Of a stretch of 13,534 nucleotides of DNA, positions 6,530 to 13,452 are shown in pieces. Numbering within the stretch: position 1 is the first letter of the stretch; every line of letters begins with the position of its first letter. The notes beneath the pieces are model-generated. The model was given only the letters and a program-made list of their open reading frames with translations, did no database searches and had not been told where the DNA came from. Source of the DNA: Nanoarchaeota archaeon (GTDB taxonomy: Archaea; EX4484-52; LFW-46). The position numbers and the translations under genes were made by a program. The stretch covers positions 1 to 13,534 of the forward strand of contig JAHILE010000007.1 of assembly GCA_018897155.1 (NCBI GenBank). Direction: 5' to 3'.

Positions 6530-7027
6530 TTACTTGACTTTGCCGATATGTTTTGAAGGGGTTATTCGTTTCGCAGGCACCCCGCCAACAAAATCCCCTG
6601 TCTTGACGTCCGTATTCACAAGGCTCATTGCGGAAACTGCCGCGCCGTCGCCGATTCGGACTCCTGCAAGGACTGTGGAATTTGCGCCAATAAGCACATT
6701 GCTTCCGATTTTTACAGGGCCTCTTTTCAGCCCATTTACAAGAAACTCGTGCGCAAGAATTGTCGCGCGATACCCTATTATCGCATTGCCGCCGATTTCT
6801 ATATCTTCGGGAAAGAATATGTCAAACTGCACGCCGAGGGCAATTGACGTGTCGCGCCCGATTTTCATCCCGGTTAAGCGGAGAAGCGCGCGCTTGGCAG
6901 CCATTGACGGTACGTATTTGCAGAATTCTATGATTATAAAATTGCGCGCCACAATAAGCGGACTCTTAAATGAAGTCCAGTATTGAAGCGAATTCTTCTC
7001 AGTCGGAAAAAATGTCAGGCGGCGCAT
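6530..7027 (-). CDS. Hexapeptide-repeat acyltransferase (left-handed beta-helix)
   Basis: The 165-residue protein has an N-terminal helical part (1-52) and then imperfect hexapeptide repeats typical of the left-handed parallel beta-helix (about 53-150): MKIGRDTSI, IEIGGNAIIGYRATI, VKIGSNVLIGANSTVLAGVRIGDGA. His93 in ILAHEF is in the position of the catalytic histidine of maltose/galactoside acetyltransferases, followed by the closing GGVPAKRI motif common to that group. It probably transfers an acetyl or other acyl group from CoA to a sugar or similar hydroxyl compound as a trimer; the acceptor cannot be told. The gene starts 23 bases after the channel-like gene with no clear TATA box of its own but an AGGAT-like sequence before the ATG, so it is probably cotranscribed with that gene. 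Confidence 0.87.
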   Translation of the reverse strand: MRRLTFFPTEKNSLQYWTSFKSPLIVARNFIIIEFCKYVPSMAAKRALLRLTGMKIGRDTSIALGVQFDIFFPEDIEIGGNAIIGYRATILAHEFLVNGLKRGPVKIGSNVLIGANSTVLAGVRIGDGAAVSAMSLVNTDVKTGDFVGGVPAKRITPSKHIGKVK

Positions 7028-7050
7028 AAGTTATCAAATCCTTTAACCCC

Positions 7051-7845
7051 CTAACTCTTAACTTTTGATTTTATATTCTGCATTTCGTGCACTTCCTTAT
7101 CATCGCGGTTTATTGCTTTTGATATGTCTATTGCTCCCGCGGCTTCAGGCATTATTACGTGGTCAGCGCCTACTTTTTTCAAGGTATTTATCAGCTCCTC
7201 TTTTTCAGTTCTTGCATAAACCTTTATGTCCGGGTTAAATTGCTTGGCTATCAAAGTTGCAAGAATGTTTTTCTCGGTTTCTAACATAACTGCTATCAGC
7301 GCTTTTGCACGCATAAGCCCGCAGTTCATAAGTACTTCTTCTTCAAAAGGATCACCTTTTACGACAAGAAATCCCTTTTTCTTGGCATTTTCCACATCCT
7401 GCTCATGGGCATCCACGAGAATAAACGGCTTTTTTTCAAGCGCAAGAAGTTTTGCAGTATGGATTCCCACCCTTCCAGCGCCGCATATTATGTAATGATT
7501 TCGCATCTTAGTTATATCCGACATTTCTTTCATCCCCAAAAAATATTCCTTGAATTTTCCTTCGACCACTAAATCAAACGTTGTCCAGAGAACAAACCAA
7601 ATTATAAACAGCCCAACTACGGCCAGCATAAATTGGAGCATTTTTCCGCTAAAACTTTCCAATTTTTCATTTTGAAATGCCAGAGTCTCCATAGTATTTA
7701 CAAGACCGTCAGAAAAATTAACTCCTAAAACAAGCATATATCCTATTGACCCCGTAATGAGCACCGAAAGAATCAAAATCACAAATATTTTCAGCCTGTT
7801 CGGGATCTCATTTATGTGTTTTAGATTTAATTTATGGCCGCTCAT
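7051..7845 (-). CDS. Two-TM protein with TrkA-N (RCK) NAD-binding domain, K+ channel-like without selectivity filter
   Basis: The 264-residue protein has the layout of an archaeal RCK-gated K+ channel: TM1 at about 18-41, a pore-loop-sized segment at about 43-66, TM2 at about 68-91, then a cytoplasmic Rossmann TrkA-N domain from residue 116. The dinucleotide motif is CGAGRVG (121-127), with Asp145 at the end of the second strand (ILVDAHEQD) to hold the NAD ribose. It lacks the TVGYGD selectivity filter: the corresponding region reads VNTMETLAFQNEKLES. It also lacks a TrkA-C domain. It may be a sensor or regulatory partner rather than a K+-selective pore. It lies downstream of the Kef-type antiporter gene and has its own TATAAA box about 25 bases before the ATG. 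The fold assignment is firm; transport function is open. Confidence 0.83.
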   Translation of the reverse strand: MSGHKLNLKHINEIPNRLKIFVILILSVLITGSIGYMLVLGVNFSDGLVNTMETLAFQNEKLESFSGKMLQFMLAVVGLFIIWFVLWTTFDLVVEGKFKEYFLGMKEMSDITKMRNHYIICGAGRVGIHTAKLLALEKKPFILVDAHEQDVENAKKKGFLVVKGDPFEEEVLMNCGLMRAKALIAVMLETEKNILATLIAKQFNPDIKVYARTEKEELINTLKKVGADHVIMPEAAGAIDISKAINRDDKEVHEMQNIKSKVKS

Positions 7846-7865
7846 ATAGTAGTTTTAGTCGATGT

Positions 7866-7873
7866 TTTATAAA
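7866..7873 (-). promoter_or_regulatory. TATA box for channel-like gene
   Basis: The palindrome TTTATAAA is centred about 25 bases before the minus-strand ATG at 7845, as expected for a leaderless message. It suggests a separate promoter from the antiporter gene. Confidence 0.5.
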
Positions 7874-7946
7874 TAGCTATTGTCGGGCTTTAATTTGAAG
7901 AAATTTCTACAGTTTGCCACGGGGTTCATACATATTCAAACATATT

Positions 7947-9659
7947 TTAATTCCTGCTGTGTTTCGGATGCTCATGCCCCAGTTTTATCCGATTTTTCAA
8001 GTTTTCAATATGCGCAACTTTTTCCTTTATGAATTTGTCAAAGTTCAGGCCATATTTTTCAATCAATGTTGCAGTATGCTGCCCTCCGAGGAAATGCGGC
8101 AGTATTACGTATGTCGTGCCTTTCTTATATAACTCAATCGCTTTGTCAATGTCGTGGGATACCACAATTATAATTGATTTTTTGTTATGGGCTCTTATTT
8201 TGTTTATCAAAAACATATTTGTATCAAAGTCAGGTATTGTTGATATCATCATTTTAACATGTAAAAAATCAAATTCATTCAAAAATTCCGAATCGTCGGC
8301 ATCGCCATATCGGCAGTCAATTCCTTCTTTTATTAACTTGGCAATAACTTCCGGATCATGGTCAATAACTAAAAATCTATTTTTTGTTTTTTTAAGATAA
8401 TTAAGTAAATCATATCCTACACGGTTATATCCGAAAATAATGATGTCGTATTTTTTAAAATCGGAATATTTGGGTTCATCTACTTTTTTGCCTTTTCTTT
8501 CAAATATGCTCAAATATTTTGAAATATGCGGGTATATCTTATTTGCATAAAGCATCATATACGTGGAACCCGCAATCGTTATTAGGCCTATGGCGGTCAC
8601 AATAGCCAGAATTTCATTTGATAGGTGCCCTTGTCTGACACCCAAAGCAATAAGTATTATGGAAAATTCGCTTATTTGTGCCACAGTTAATCCCGCTAAG
8701 AAACTATTTCTTTTGGTATATCCGAGTACACCCATTAAAATCATGACGATTAGAGGATTTCCGATAAGGATGAATGCGGAAAGCAAAATTATTGGAAACT
8801 TATATTGAAGCAAATCCATGAAAACCATTTGTGACCCTAGCAGAATGAAGAATAAAACTATAAAAAAGTCTCTAAATGGCTTCATCTTTGAGCTGATCTC
8901 ATAACGATATGGGGATAAAGATAATATAACACCTGCCAGCAACGCCCCTATTTCCATAGAAAAATTCAGGTACTTAAAAATCGATGCCAAAGCCAAACAC
9001 CACCCCATTGAAAATAATAATAATAATTCCTGGGATTTTGCGATGGTTTTGAGTATGCTTGGCAATACGCGGACGCCGATCAAGAATAACACCGCCATCA
9101 TACCGAGACCTTTAAAAATAATTTCAAAAATAAATGCGGCGATATCAAATTTGATCGCCATTGTAGAGACAATCATCAATATAACTATGGCAATTAAATC
9201 CTGCACAATTAAAAATCCAATGGATATTCTTCCGTATAATGTATTCATATCTCCTTTATCAGAAAGAATTTTCATGATTATGATTGTACTGCTAAATGTC
9301 AGGGCGATTGCAATATAGATCGATTCAATTATTGAAAAACTTAACAAAACAGATATCAAAAAACCAATTAATGATGTAAATATGACTTGACCCACGCCAG
9401 TAATCAGTGAAACTGCGCCCACTTCTTTTACAACTTTCGGGCTTAATCCAAGGCCGACGATAAATAGCAATAATGCTATGCCGATATTTGAGAATATCAG
9501 TATTGTTTCTGAGGAACTCATAATATTTAGAACATACGGTCCTACAATAATGCCCGAGATTATGTAGCCGATTATTAGCGGCTGTTTTAATAAGCTCATT
9601 ACCCACGAAATTAAAACCGCTAGGCTCATGATAATTCCGAATTCTATAAATAGTTCCAT
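7947..9659 (-). CDS. Kef-type monovalent cation/H+ antiporter (CPA2) with TrkA-N domain
   Basis: The 570-residue protein has about 12 membrane segments of the Na+/H+ exchanger fold (1-365) followed by a cytoplasmic TrkA-N domain (from about 384). Diagnostic features are GLGLSPKVVKEVG, the SSTIIIMKILSDKG block, the QDLIAI motif (Asp154) and the late VAQISEFSIIL block. In the Rossmann domain the nucleotide loop reads GYNRVG (390-395) with Asp423 as likely ribose ligand; the family consensus is GxGRVG, so Tyr-Asn is a mild variation. It should exchange K+ or Na+ for protons across the cell membrane, gated by NAD(H). No TrkA-C domain follows. The coding sequence is more A/T-rich than the neighbouring RNase P and nth genes. 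It diverges from nth, and a TTTATTTA box lies about 26 bases before its ATG. Confidence 0.92.
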   Translation of the reverse strand: MELFIEFGIIMSLAVLISWVMSLLKQPLIIGYIISGIIVGPYVLNIMSSSETILIFSNIGIALLLFIVGLGLSPKVVKEVGAVSLITGVGQVIFTSLIGFLISVLLSFSIIESIYIAIALTFSSTIIIMKILSDKGDMNTLYGRISIGFLIVQDLIAIVILMIVSTMAIKFDIAAFIFEIIFKGLGMMAVLFLIGVRVLPSILKTIAKSQELLLLFSMGWCLALASIFKYLNFSMEIGALLAGVILSLSPYRYEISSKMKPFRDFFIVLFFILLGSQMVFMDLLQYKFPIILLSAFILIGNPLIVMILMGVLGYTKRNSFLAGLTVAQISEFSIILIALGVRQGHLSNEILAIVTAIGLITIAGSTYMMLYANKIYPHISKYLSIFERKGKKVDEPKYSDFKKYDIIIFGYNRVGYDLLNYLKKTKNRFLVIDHDPEVIAKLIKEGIDCRYGDADDSEFLNEFDFLHVKMMISTIPDFDTNMFLINKIRAHNKKSIIIVVSHDIDKAIELYKKGTTYVILPHFLGGQHTATLIEKYGLNFDKFIKEKVAHIENLKNRIKLGHEHPKHSRN

Positions 9660-9682
9660 TATGTATCACATTATTGGCAATT

Positions 9683-9691
9683 GTAAATAAA
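9683..9691 (-). promoter_or_regulatory. TATA-like box for the Kef-type antiporter gene
   Basis: TTTATTTAC on the minus strand is centred about 27 bases before ATG 9659. Confidence 0.42.
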
Positions 9692-9789
9692 TACTTATTC
9701 ACGCGCTCGCCGAAATAGATGCGCAATTCCGTAGCAGAAACGCAGGGTATGTCAAGCAGCATTTTCCTAAAGCCAAGCGTAGCCATCGA

Positions 9790-9796
9790 TTTATAT
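9790..9796 (+). promoter_or_regulatory. TATA-like box for endonuclease III gene
   Basis: TTTATAT is centred 19 bases before ATG 9812 and about 28 bases before GTG 9821. It supports a start near 9812-9821 rather than the farther ATG at 9719. Confidence 0.42.
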
Positions 9797-9811
9797 TCGC
9801 CGCTTCATAAT

Positions 9812-10471
9812 ATGTATGAGGTGGTGGTTATTACGGAAGCGCCTTCTCAAAATGCCTCTGAACTTCTTGCCATACTTAAGAAAACTTATGGCGCGCAGTC
9901 GACTGCCCTAATACATCAGAATCCGTTTGAATTGCTGGTCTCGACAATACTTTCCGCGCAATGCACTGACGCGAGAATCAATAGTGTAACGCGCGAGCTT
10001 TTCAAGAAATATCAAACTGCAAATGATTATGCGAATGCAGATTTGCATGAATTTGAGCAGGATATAAAATCCACCGGTTTTTACAAGAACAAGGCGAAAA
10101 ACATCATCGCAGCGGCGCAAAAAATAATTTCTGAATTTGGCGGCAAAGTGCCTGGCAAAATGGAAGAACTCGTCACGCTTCCCGGCGTGGGCAGAAAAAC
10201 TGCAAATGTCATACTTTGCGAGGGCTTTGGAATTGTCCAAGGCATTGCCATTGATACGCATGTCAGGCGCATCTCTTTCCGCATTGGCCTGACTAAAAAC
10301 ACAGACCCCAAGAAAATTGAGTGCGACCTCATGGCGCTTTATTCGAAAAAAGAATGGCGCAATGTTTCAAATCTTTTGATTGCGCACGGAAGGCGCACCT
10401 GCTATGCTAAAAAGCCGAAGTGCGGGGAATGCGCGCTGAACAAGATTTGCCCGAACGCGTTCAAAGTTTAA
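9812..10471 (+). CDS. nth: Endonuclease III (DNA glycosylase/AP lyase) with [4Fe-4S] cluster
   Basis: The protein excises oxidised pyrimidines and nicks the AP site in base-excision repair. With the chosen ATG it has 219 residues, the usual size. Landmarks are LLSTILSAQ-like LLVSTILSAQCTD (41-53), the HhH motif LPGVGRKTANVIL with catalytic Lys129, the catalytic Asp148 in IDTHVRRIS, and a complete cluster C197-x6-C204-x2-C207-x5-C213. All catalytic and cluster residues are present, in contrast to the MagIII-like paralogue at 1869. The frame is open back to ATG 9719, which would add 31 poorly protein-like residues; a TATA box at 9790-9796 lies inside that extension and argues for the later start, with GTG 9821 as an alternative leaderless start. 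The gene converges with the MFS gene, 14 bases away. Confidence 0.93.
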   Translation: MYEVVVITEAPSQNASELLAILKKTYGAQSTALIHQNPFELLVSTILSAQCTDARINSVTRELFKKYQTANDYANADLHEFEQDIKSTGFYKNKAKNIIAAAQKIISEFGGKVPGKMEELVTLPGVGRKTANVILCEGFGIVQGIAIDTHVRRISFRIGLTKNTDPKKIECDLMALYSKKEWRNVSNLLIAHGRRTCYAKKPKCGECALNKICPNAFKV

Positions 10472-10485
10472 TGATATTCGTTGCT

Positions 10486-11598
10486 TCAAACATCTACTTG
10501 ATACCCTTTTTTCTTCTCTCGCAAATACAGCGGATGCAGAAGCAGTATCGCGCCGGAAACAATGAGTGCATGTTTTATGTCAAAGGAAAAATACAGCATT
10601 AGTACTACTATCACTGCGCCGAGCGCGCGGCCAAAGTTCAAAAAAAATCCCCGCGAAATCATGGAATCGCCCATATTCTTTGTCAAATCTACTATGAGCG
10701 TCATTGAGAATGGTGAGAAAAGAGACAGAAGAAAGCTTACAAACCCGCGGTAGATTCCCCACGCGAGAAATGTCGACGATAGGCCGCTAAGTATTGTGAA
10801 TGCTGCGATTGCTATGGTGATAGGGTATATAAATATCGCGCGCTTTTTCATCCGGTCTGACATACGGCCAAGAGCAAAAAATGCGGCAATTCCAAAGACG
10901 CCAAGATACGAATAGAATGCTCCAAATTCGAATTCTTTTGATACAAAGGTCAAGGTGACTAAAGGGACTACAACCCAATCTATGCCTTCCCAGACTCCTT
11001 GAATGAATACAATGGTTTTGAGCCCCTTTGTATTTTTGACAAACGCCTTAAAATCAGAAGGTATCATATCGGATTTTTTCAGCCATAATGAAATCACGAG
11101 CGCAGGCACAAGAAGAAGCGCCCCGATAAAAAACACAAAACCCATGCCGTATTTTTCCGCAGAAAGCCCTGCGAGCGCCGGAAGAAGAGCCCCAAAAACA
11201 GGCCATAGTATGAAGAAAAGCCCGCTGTGGCTGGCGTTTTTGCCCTCGCCGCGAAACTTGAAAAATTGGAAGTTCATTGTAACGCCATAAGAAACCATTA
11301 CTATTCCTTGAATTATTGCAACTGCAAAAATCAGGGGTTTGACAAAGGCATATGCTGCAACAAAGAACAGGAGAATCTTGAAAATGAGCCCGATTTGCAT
11401 ACTTCTGTCTGAGCGAAAATGTTTTGCCGCAATAATAACAAGCACGGACGTTATGAACGACAGCGCGAAATAAAGCGCGACATCCATGAATGTGTATCCG
11501 ATCTTTACAAAATAAAGCGATGACAATGTCCAGCCGAAAATATGTGAAACTGTAAAGAAAAAATGTATTGCGTAGAGGCGGAGAAACGAGCGGTCCAT
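10486..11598 (-). CDS. Major facilitator superfamily (MFS) permease
   Basis: This 370-residue protein has 10-12 hydrophobic segments arranged in two halves, the size and topology of a compact MFS carrier. The cytoplasmic loop motif GRMSDRMKKR (244-253) matches the MFS motif A (GxxxDRxxRR) at its place in the second half. The corresponding loop in the first half (KHFRSDRSMQIG) is degenerate but carries the same basic character. A central cytoplasmic loop (LKKSDMIPSDFKAFVKNTKG) separates the halves. Substrate cannot be predicted; drug or small-metabolite export is common in such families. A GGCTATAAAA box lies about 26 bases before the ATG, immediately after the end of the HEPN gene, so it probably has its own promoter although only 45 bases separate the two genes. 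Confidence 0.85.
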   Translation of the reverse strand: MDRSFLRLYAIHFFFTVSHIFGWTLSSLYFVKIGYTFMDVALYFALSFITSVLVIIAAKHFRSDRSMQIGLIFKILLFFVAAYAFVKPLIFAVAIIQGIVMVSYGVTMNFQFFKFRGEGKNASHSGLFFILWPVFGALLPALAGLSAEKYGMGFVFFIGALLLVPALVISLWLKKSDMIPSDFKAFVKNTKGLKTIVFIQGVWEGIDWVVVPLVTLTFVSKEFEFGAFYSYLGVFGIAAFFALGRMSDRMKKRAIFIYPITIAIAAFTILSGLSSTFLAWGIYRGFVSFLLSLFSPFSMTLIVDLTKNMGDSMISRGFFLNFGRALGAVIVVLMLYFSFDIKHALIVSGAILLLHPLYLREKKKGYQVDV

Positions 11599-11621
11599 AA
11601 GCTATTTCTGGATTAAGAAGT

Positions 11622-11631
11622 TTTTTATAGC
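11622..11631 (-). promoter_or_regulatory. TATA box for MFS permease gene
   Basis: GCTATAAAAA on the minus strand is centred about 27 bases before ATG 11598. Confidence 0.48.
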
Positions 11632-11643
11632 CTTATTCCAAGC

Positions 11644-12123
11644 TTAGGCATTGCTCAAATAAGTATTGCAGTGCTTGAAAAACAGTTTTGCATTTTCTAT
11701 CGATTCTTTCGCAGGAGTTAGGTTTGCCTGCGGAATTGTATTGTATGTGAAGTTGCCGCGCTTCTTTTTCTCTTCTTTATAAATTTCAAGAAGCGTTTCT
11801 GCACGAATAATCATTTCTTTGTAAATCATAAGCAGTTTTACATTCAGAATGCCTGAATCGATAAATGCGGTTTTGAATGCTTCAAAGGTCTTTTTATGGA
11901 TTTCCGGCGGTTTTGTGTCTATGTTTTTTGAGTGAAGCATAGCTTTTGCAGAGTAAAATATCGCATAGTATGAATGAGATACTGCGCCGCTGAAAAATGT
12001 ATCTGACACATCAAGGCTTAGCGATGCAAGCAAATCCTTTCTATTCGACGCTTCAAAGAGAAGAATTGCAGAATCTATTTCTGTTCTTGCCCGCTTTAAA
12101 TACATTTCAGCCTTTGAATCCAT
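11644..12123 (-). CDS. HEPN-domain protein (toxin-like partner of MNT)
   Basis: The 159-residue all-helical protein has the HEPN order: N-terminal helix YLKRARTEIDSAILLFEAS, the signature SHSYYAIFYSAKAMLHSK (49-66), and a C-terminal part in which R122 begins RGNFTYN, followed by helix PAKESIENAKLFFKHC. Many HEPN ribonucleases carry R-x4-6-H; here the histidine is missing and the block ends R122-x4-Tyr127, as in the R..ADY variety of HEPN proteins. That leaves RNase activity uncertain. Its ATG lies inside the 3' end of the nucleotidyltransferase gene (17-base overlap in another frame), so the two are translationally coupled, the standard order for MNT-HEPN toxin-antitoxin pairs. A role in RNA cleavage or stress response is inferred from family knowledge only. 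Confidence 0.82.
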   Translation of the reverse strand: MDSKAEMYLKRARTEIDSAILLFEASNRKDLLASLSLDVSDTFFSGAVSHSYYAIFYSAKAMLHSKNIDTKPPEIHKKTFEAFKTAFIDSGILNVKLLMIYKEMIIRAETLLEIYKEEKKKRGNFTYNTIPQANLTPAKESIENAKLFFKHCNTYLSNA

Positions 12124-12763
12124 ATCGCATCGCCTCGAAAAGTATTTTGTAATATGCTTCGGCCCCGCAAACTATGACGTGTTTTTTTGCAATTTCTTTG
12201 CCGTAATTATATTCTTTGTTTATGAGCATTTCATAAAATTCGGTTTGCGTAAACACGAGTCCATGTATTTCCGGAAGTATTAATTCCCCGCGCCTTAATG
12301 CGGTTTCAAAGCTCTTTTTTTCTTCGCAATCAGGTATTATTATTGCAATATCTATATCGGATGCCGGTTTCTGCGTTCCCTCAGCATAGCTTCCTCCGAC
12401 AAGAAGCGCGTAAAACGGGCTTTTTATGCCGTCAGTTACCTGCTTTATGTTTTTGAGCGGGATATCTGCGCGATCTTCTTTTATTGCCGCCTCGATAAAC
12501 GCAAGATAGCCGATATGCTCATCAGTTTCATAATTTAGCGAGTATAGGTTGGTGTTTCCGCGCGTTTCTTCTTTCAAAATGCCTGTTTTTGAGAATTTTT
12601 TCATTGCTTCGGGAATGTAATGATGAGATTTAGTTTTGTATGTGCGGTTTATTTCGGTGATGGTAAATGCTTTCCACGGTTCTCTTACAAATATTCTAAG
12701 CAGCTTGGATTCCTTTTTCATTAACCCATTTTTAGGGGTTACATTACCCACTTTTTTGGACAT
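12107..12763 (-). CDS. Winged-helix + minimal nucleotidyltransferase (MNT) fusion, antitoxin-like
   Basis: The 218-residue protein joins an N-terminal winged helix (about 15-78, including FTITEINRTYKTKSHHYI and wing TRGNTNLYSLN) to a pol-beta-type minimal nucleotidyltransferase. The motif is GGSYAEGTQKPASDIDIAI: G124-S125 and D136-x-D138. The third carboxylate, usually Asp in a strand such as EVDLVVLT, aligns with His157 in EIHGLVFT, so catalytic competence is doubtful. MNT proteins act as antitoxins of HEPN partners, in some systems by adding AMP to the toxin; the winged helix may give DNA-binding autoregulation (inference). The downstream HEPN gene overlaps its end by 17 bases. A strong TATA box (12786-12792) sits 26 bases before the ATG, in the gap shared with the divergent HEEFH gene. 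Confidence 0.86.
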   Translation of the reverse strand: MSKKVGNVTPKNGLMKKESKLLRIFVREPWKAFTITEINRTYKTKSHHYIPEAMKKFSKTGILKEETRGNTNLYSLNYETDEHIGYLAFIEAAIKEDRADIPLKNIKQVTDGIKSPFYALLVGGSYAEGTQKPASDIDIAIIIPDCEEKKSFETALRRGELILPEIHGLVFTQTEFYEMLINKEYNYGKEIAKKHVIVCGAEAYYKILFEAMRYGFKG

Positions 12764-12785
12764 ATAGCATATTTATGATTTAACG

Positions 12786-12792
12786 TTTATAT
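12786..12792 (-). promoter_or_regulatory. TATA box for MNT-HEPN operon
   Basis: ATATAAA on the minus strand is centred 26 bases before ATG 12763. A leaderless message is implied. Confidence 0.55.
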
Positions 12793-12827
12793 GCTTTCTG
12801 TTTCGGCATAAGCGCGCCTTAAAGAGT

Positions 12828-12834
12828 TAATATA
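12828..12834 (+). promoter_or_regulatory. TATA-like box for the HEEFH membrane protein gene
   Basis: TTAATATA is centred about 26 bases before the internal ATG 12857 but only about 8 bases before ATG 12839. This favours 12857 as the true start. Confidence 0.45.
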
Positions 12835-12856
12835 CCTGATGCAGACAAATAGTAAT

Positions 12857-13399
12857 ATGCTTGAGCTTCTTGGCGCGCTGCTTCTTTCTGCATTTGCGGT
12901 AGCGCTTGCTGTGCTTGGGATTGGAGTGGTTTCTGAGAAGCACAAAAAATTTGTAGAAGAAAAAACTGATGGAGGATTTGCAAGTGGACTTAAAGCATAT
13001 GGAATCTCTTCGCGCGCCCGCAATCAAAGTATCCTCGAAATAGACGATTCTGAAAAAAAGAGAATGTTGAAGCAGAAGTACGCAGGCAATCTTAATCCAA
13101 GCACGGGCGATATAAAGCTATACGTGGATGAAGAATCTAATAGACAACATGAAGAATTCCATAGAGGACACCTAATAGAAACCATCGCACCAACTAAAAA
13201 ATTGCGTAAAGAATTGAATACTCAATGGCTTACAAATAAGAAAAACTTGGATGAAATAAACGAACATCTTTCGCAACTTCCCGAAAATCTAGTATCCGAA
13301 AAAATTGAATCCCCTACATCGTATGATAACGGCAATAATGGAAATTACGCCACAGCCATTATAGATGCCGCTAAAAACAAAGAAGACCCTTTAGAATAG
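12857..13399 (+). CDS. Membrane-anchored protein with HEEFH zincin-like motif
   Basis: With the start at 12857 the protein has 180 residues (186 from the upstream ATG 12839). It opens with a membrane segment (LLGALLLSAFAVALAVLGIGVV) and has a basic/acidic stretch, then a region that looks like a minimal zinc protease: a strand, STGDIKLYVD, leads into a helix with HEEFH (H-E-x-x-H) followed by RGHLIE. A Glu-containing segment about 45 residues later (LPENLVSEKIES) could give a third metal ligand, unproven. The C-terminal third is Asn/Asp-rich (YDNGNNGNYATAIIDAA). No known family is recognised, so peptidase activity is inference from the motif. The second half is more A/T-rich than the first. 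The stop codon is directly followed by a sequence resembling an IS end, so the C-terminus may be altered. Confidence 0.68.
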   Translation: MLELLGALLLSAFAVALAVLGIGVVSEKHKKFVEEKTDGGFASGLKAYGISSRARNQSILEIDDSEKKRMLKQKYAGNLNPSTGDIKLYVDEESNRQHEEFHRGHLIETIAPTKKLRKELNTQWLTNKKNLDEINEHLSQLPENLVSEKIESPTSYDNGNNGNYATAIIDAAKNKEDPLE

Positions 13400-13413
13400 A
13401 CCTCTTGCATAAT
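13397..13413. mobile_element. Possible IS terminal inverted repeat
   Basis: TAGACCTCTTGCATAAT begins at the stop codon of the upstream gene. It resembles terminal repeats of IS5-type elements (GAGACCTTTGCA-like), and about 40 bases later lies the end of a minus-strand gene fragment. Only one end is in the window, so this is a weak call. Confidence 0.25.
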
Positions 13414-13440
13414 TATAAGGGCGTCAGCCCTTATATCTTT
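13414..13440. terminator. Hairpin, probable transcription terminator
   Basis: TATAAGGGC-GTCA-GCCCTTATA is a perfect 9-bp stem with a four-base loop, followed on the plus strand by TCTTTTAAT. It lies between two convergent genes, the HEEFH gene and the gene entering from the right edge, and could terminate both. Confidence 0.6.
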
Positions 13441-13452
13441 TAATTCCTGATG

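Noticed and set aside
8029-9318. Several plus-strand frames opposite the antiporter gene
   Set aside because: All lie antisense to a 570-residue recognised transporter and show no family features.
9719-9811. 31-residue N-terminal extension of endonuclease III
   Set aside because: It does not resemble the family N-terminus, exceeds the usual length, and contains a TATA box; the start at 9812 (or GTG 9821) fits better.
9660-9811. Possible small RNA or tRNA gene between the antiporter and nth
   Set aside because: No cloverleaf, C/D-box pair or stable hairpin was seen; only TATA-like boxes are supportable there.
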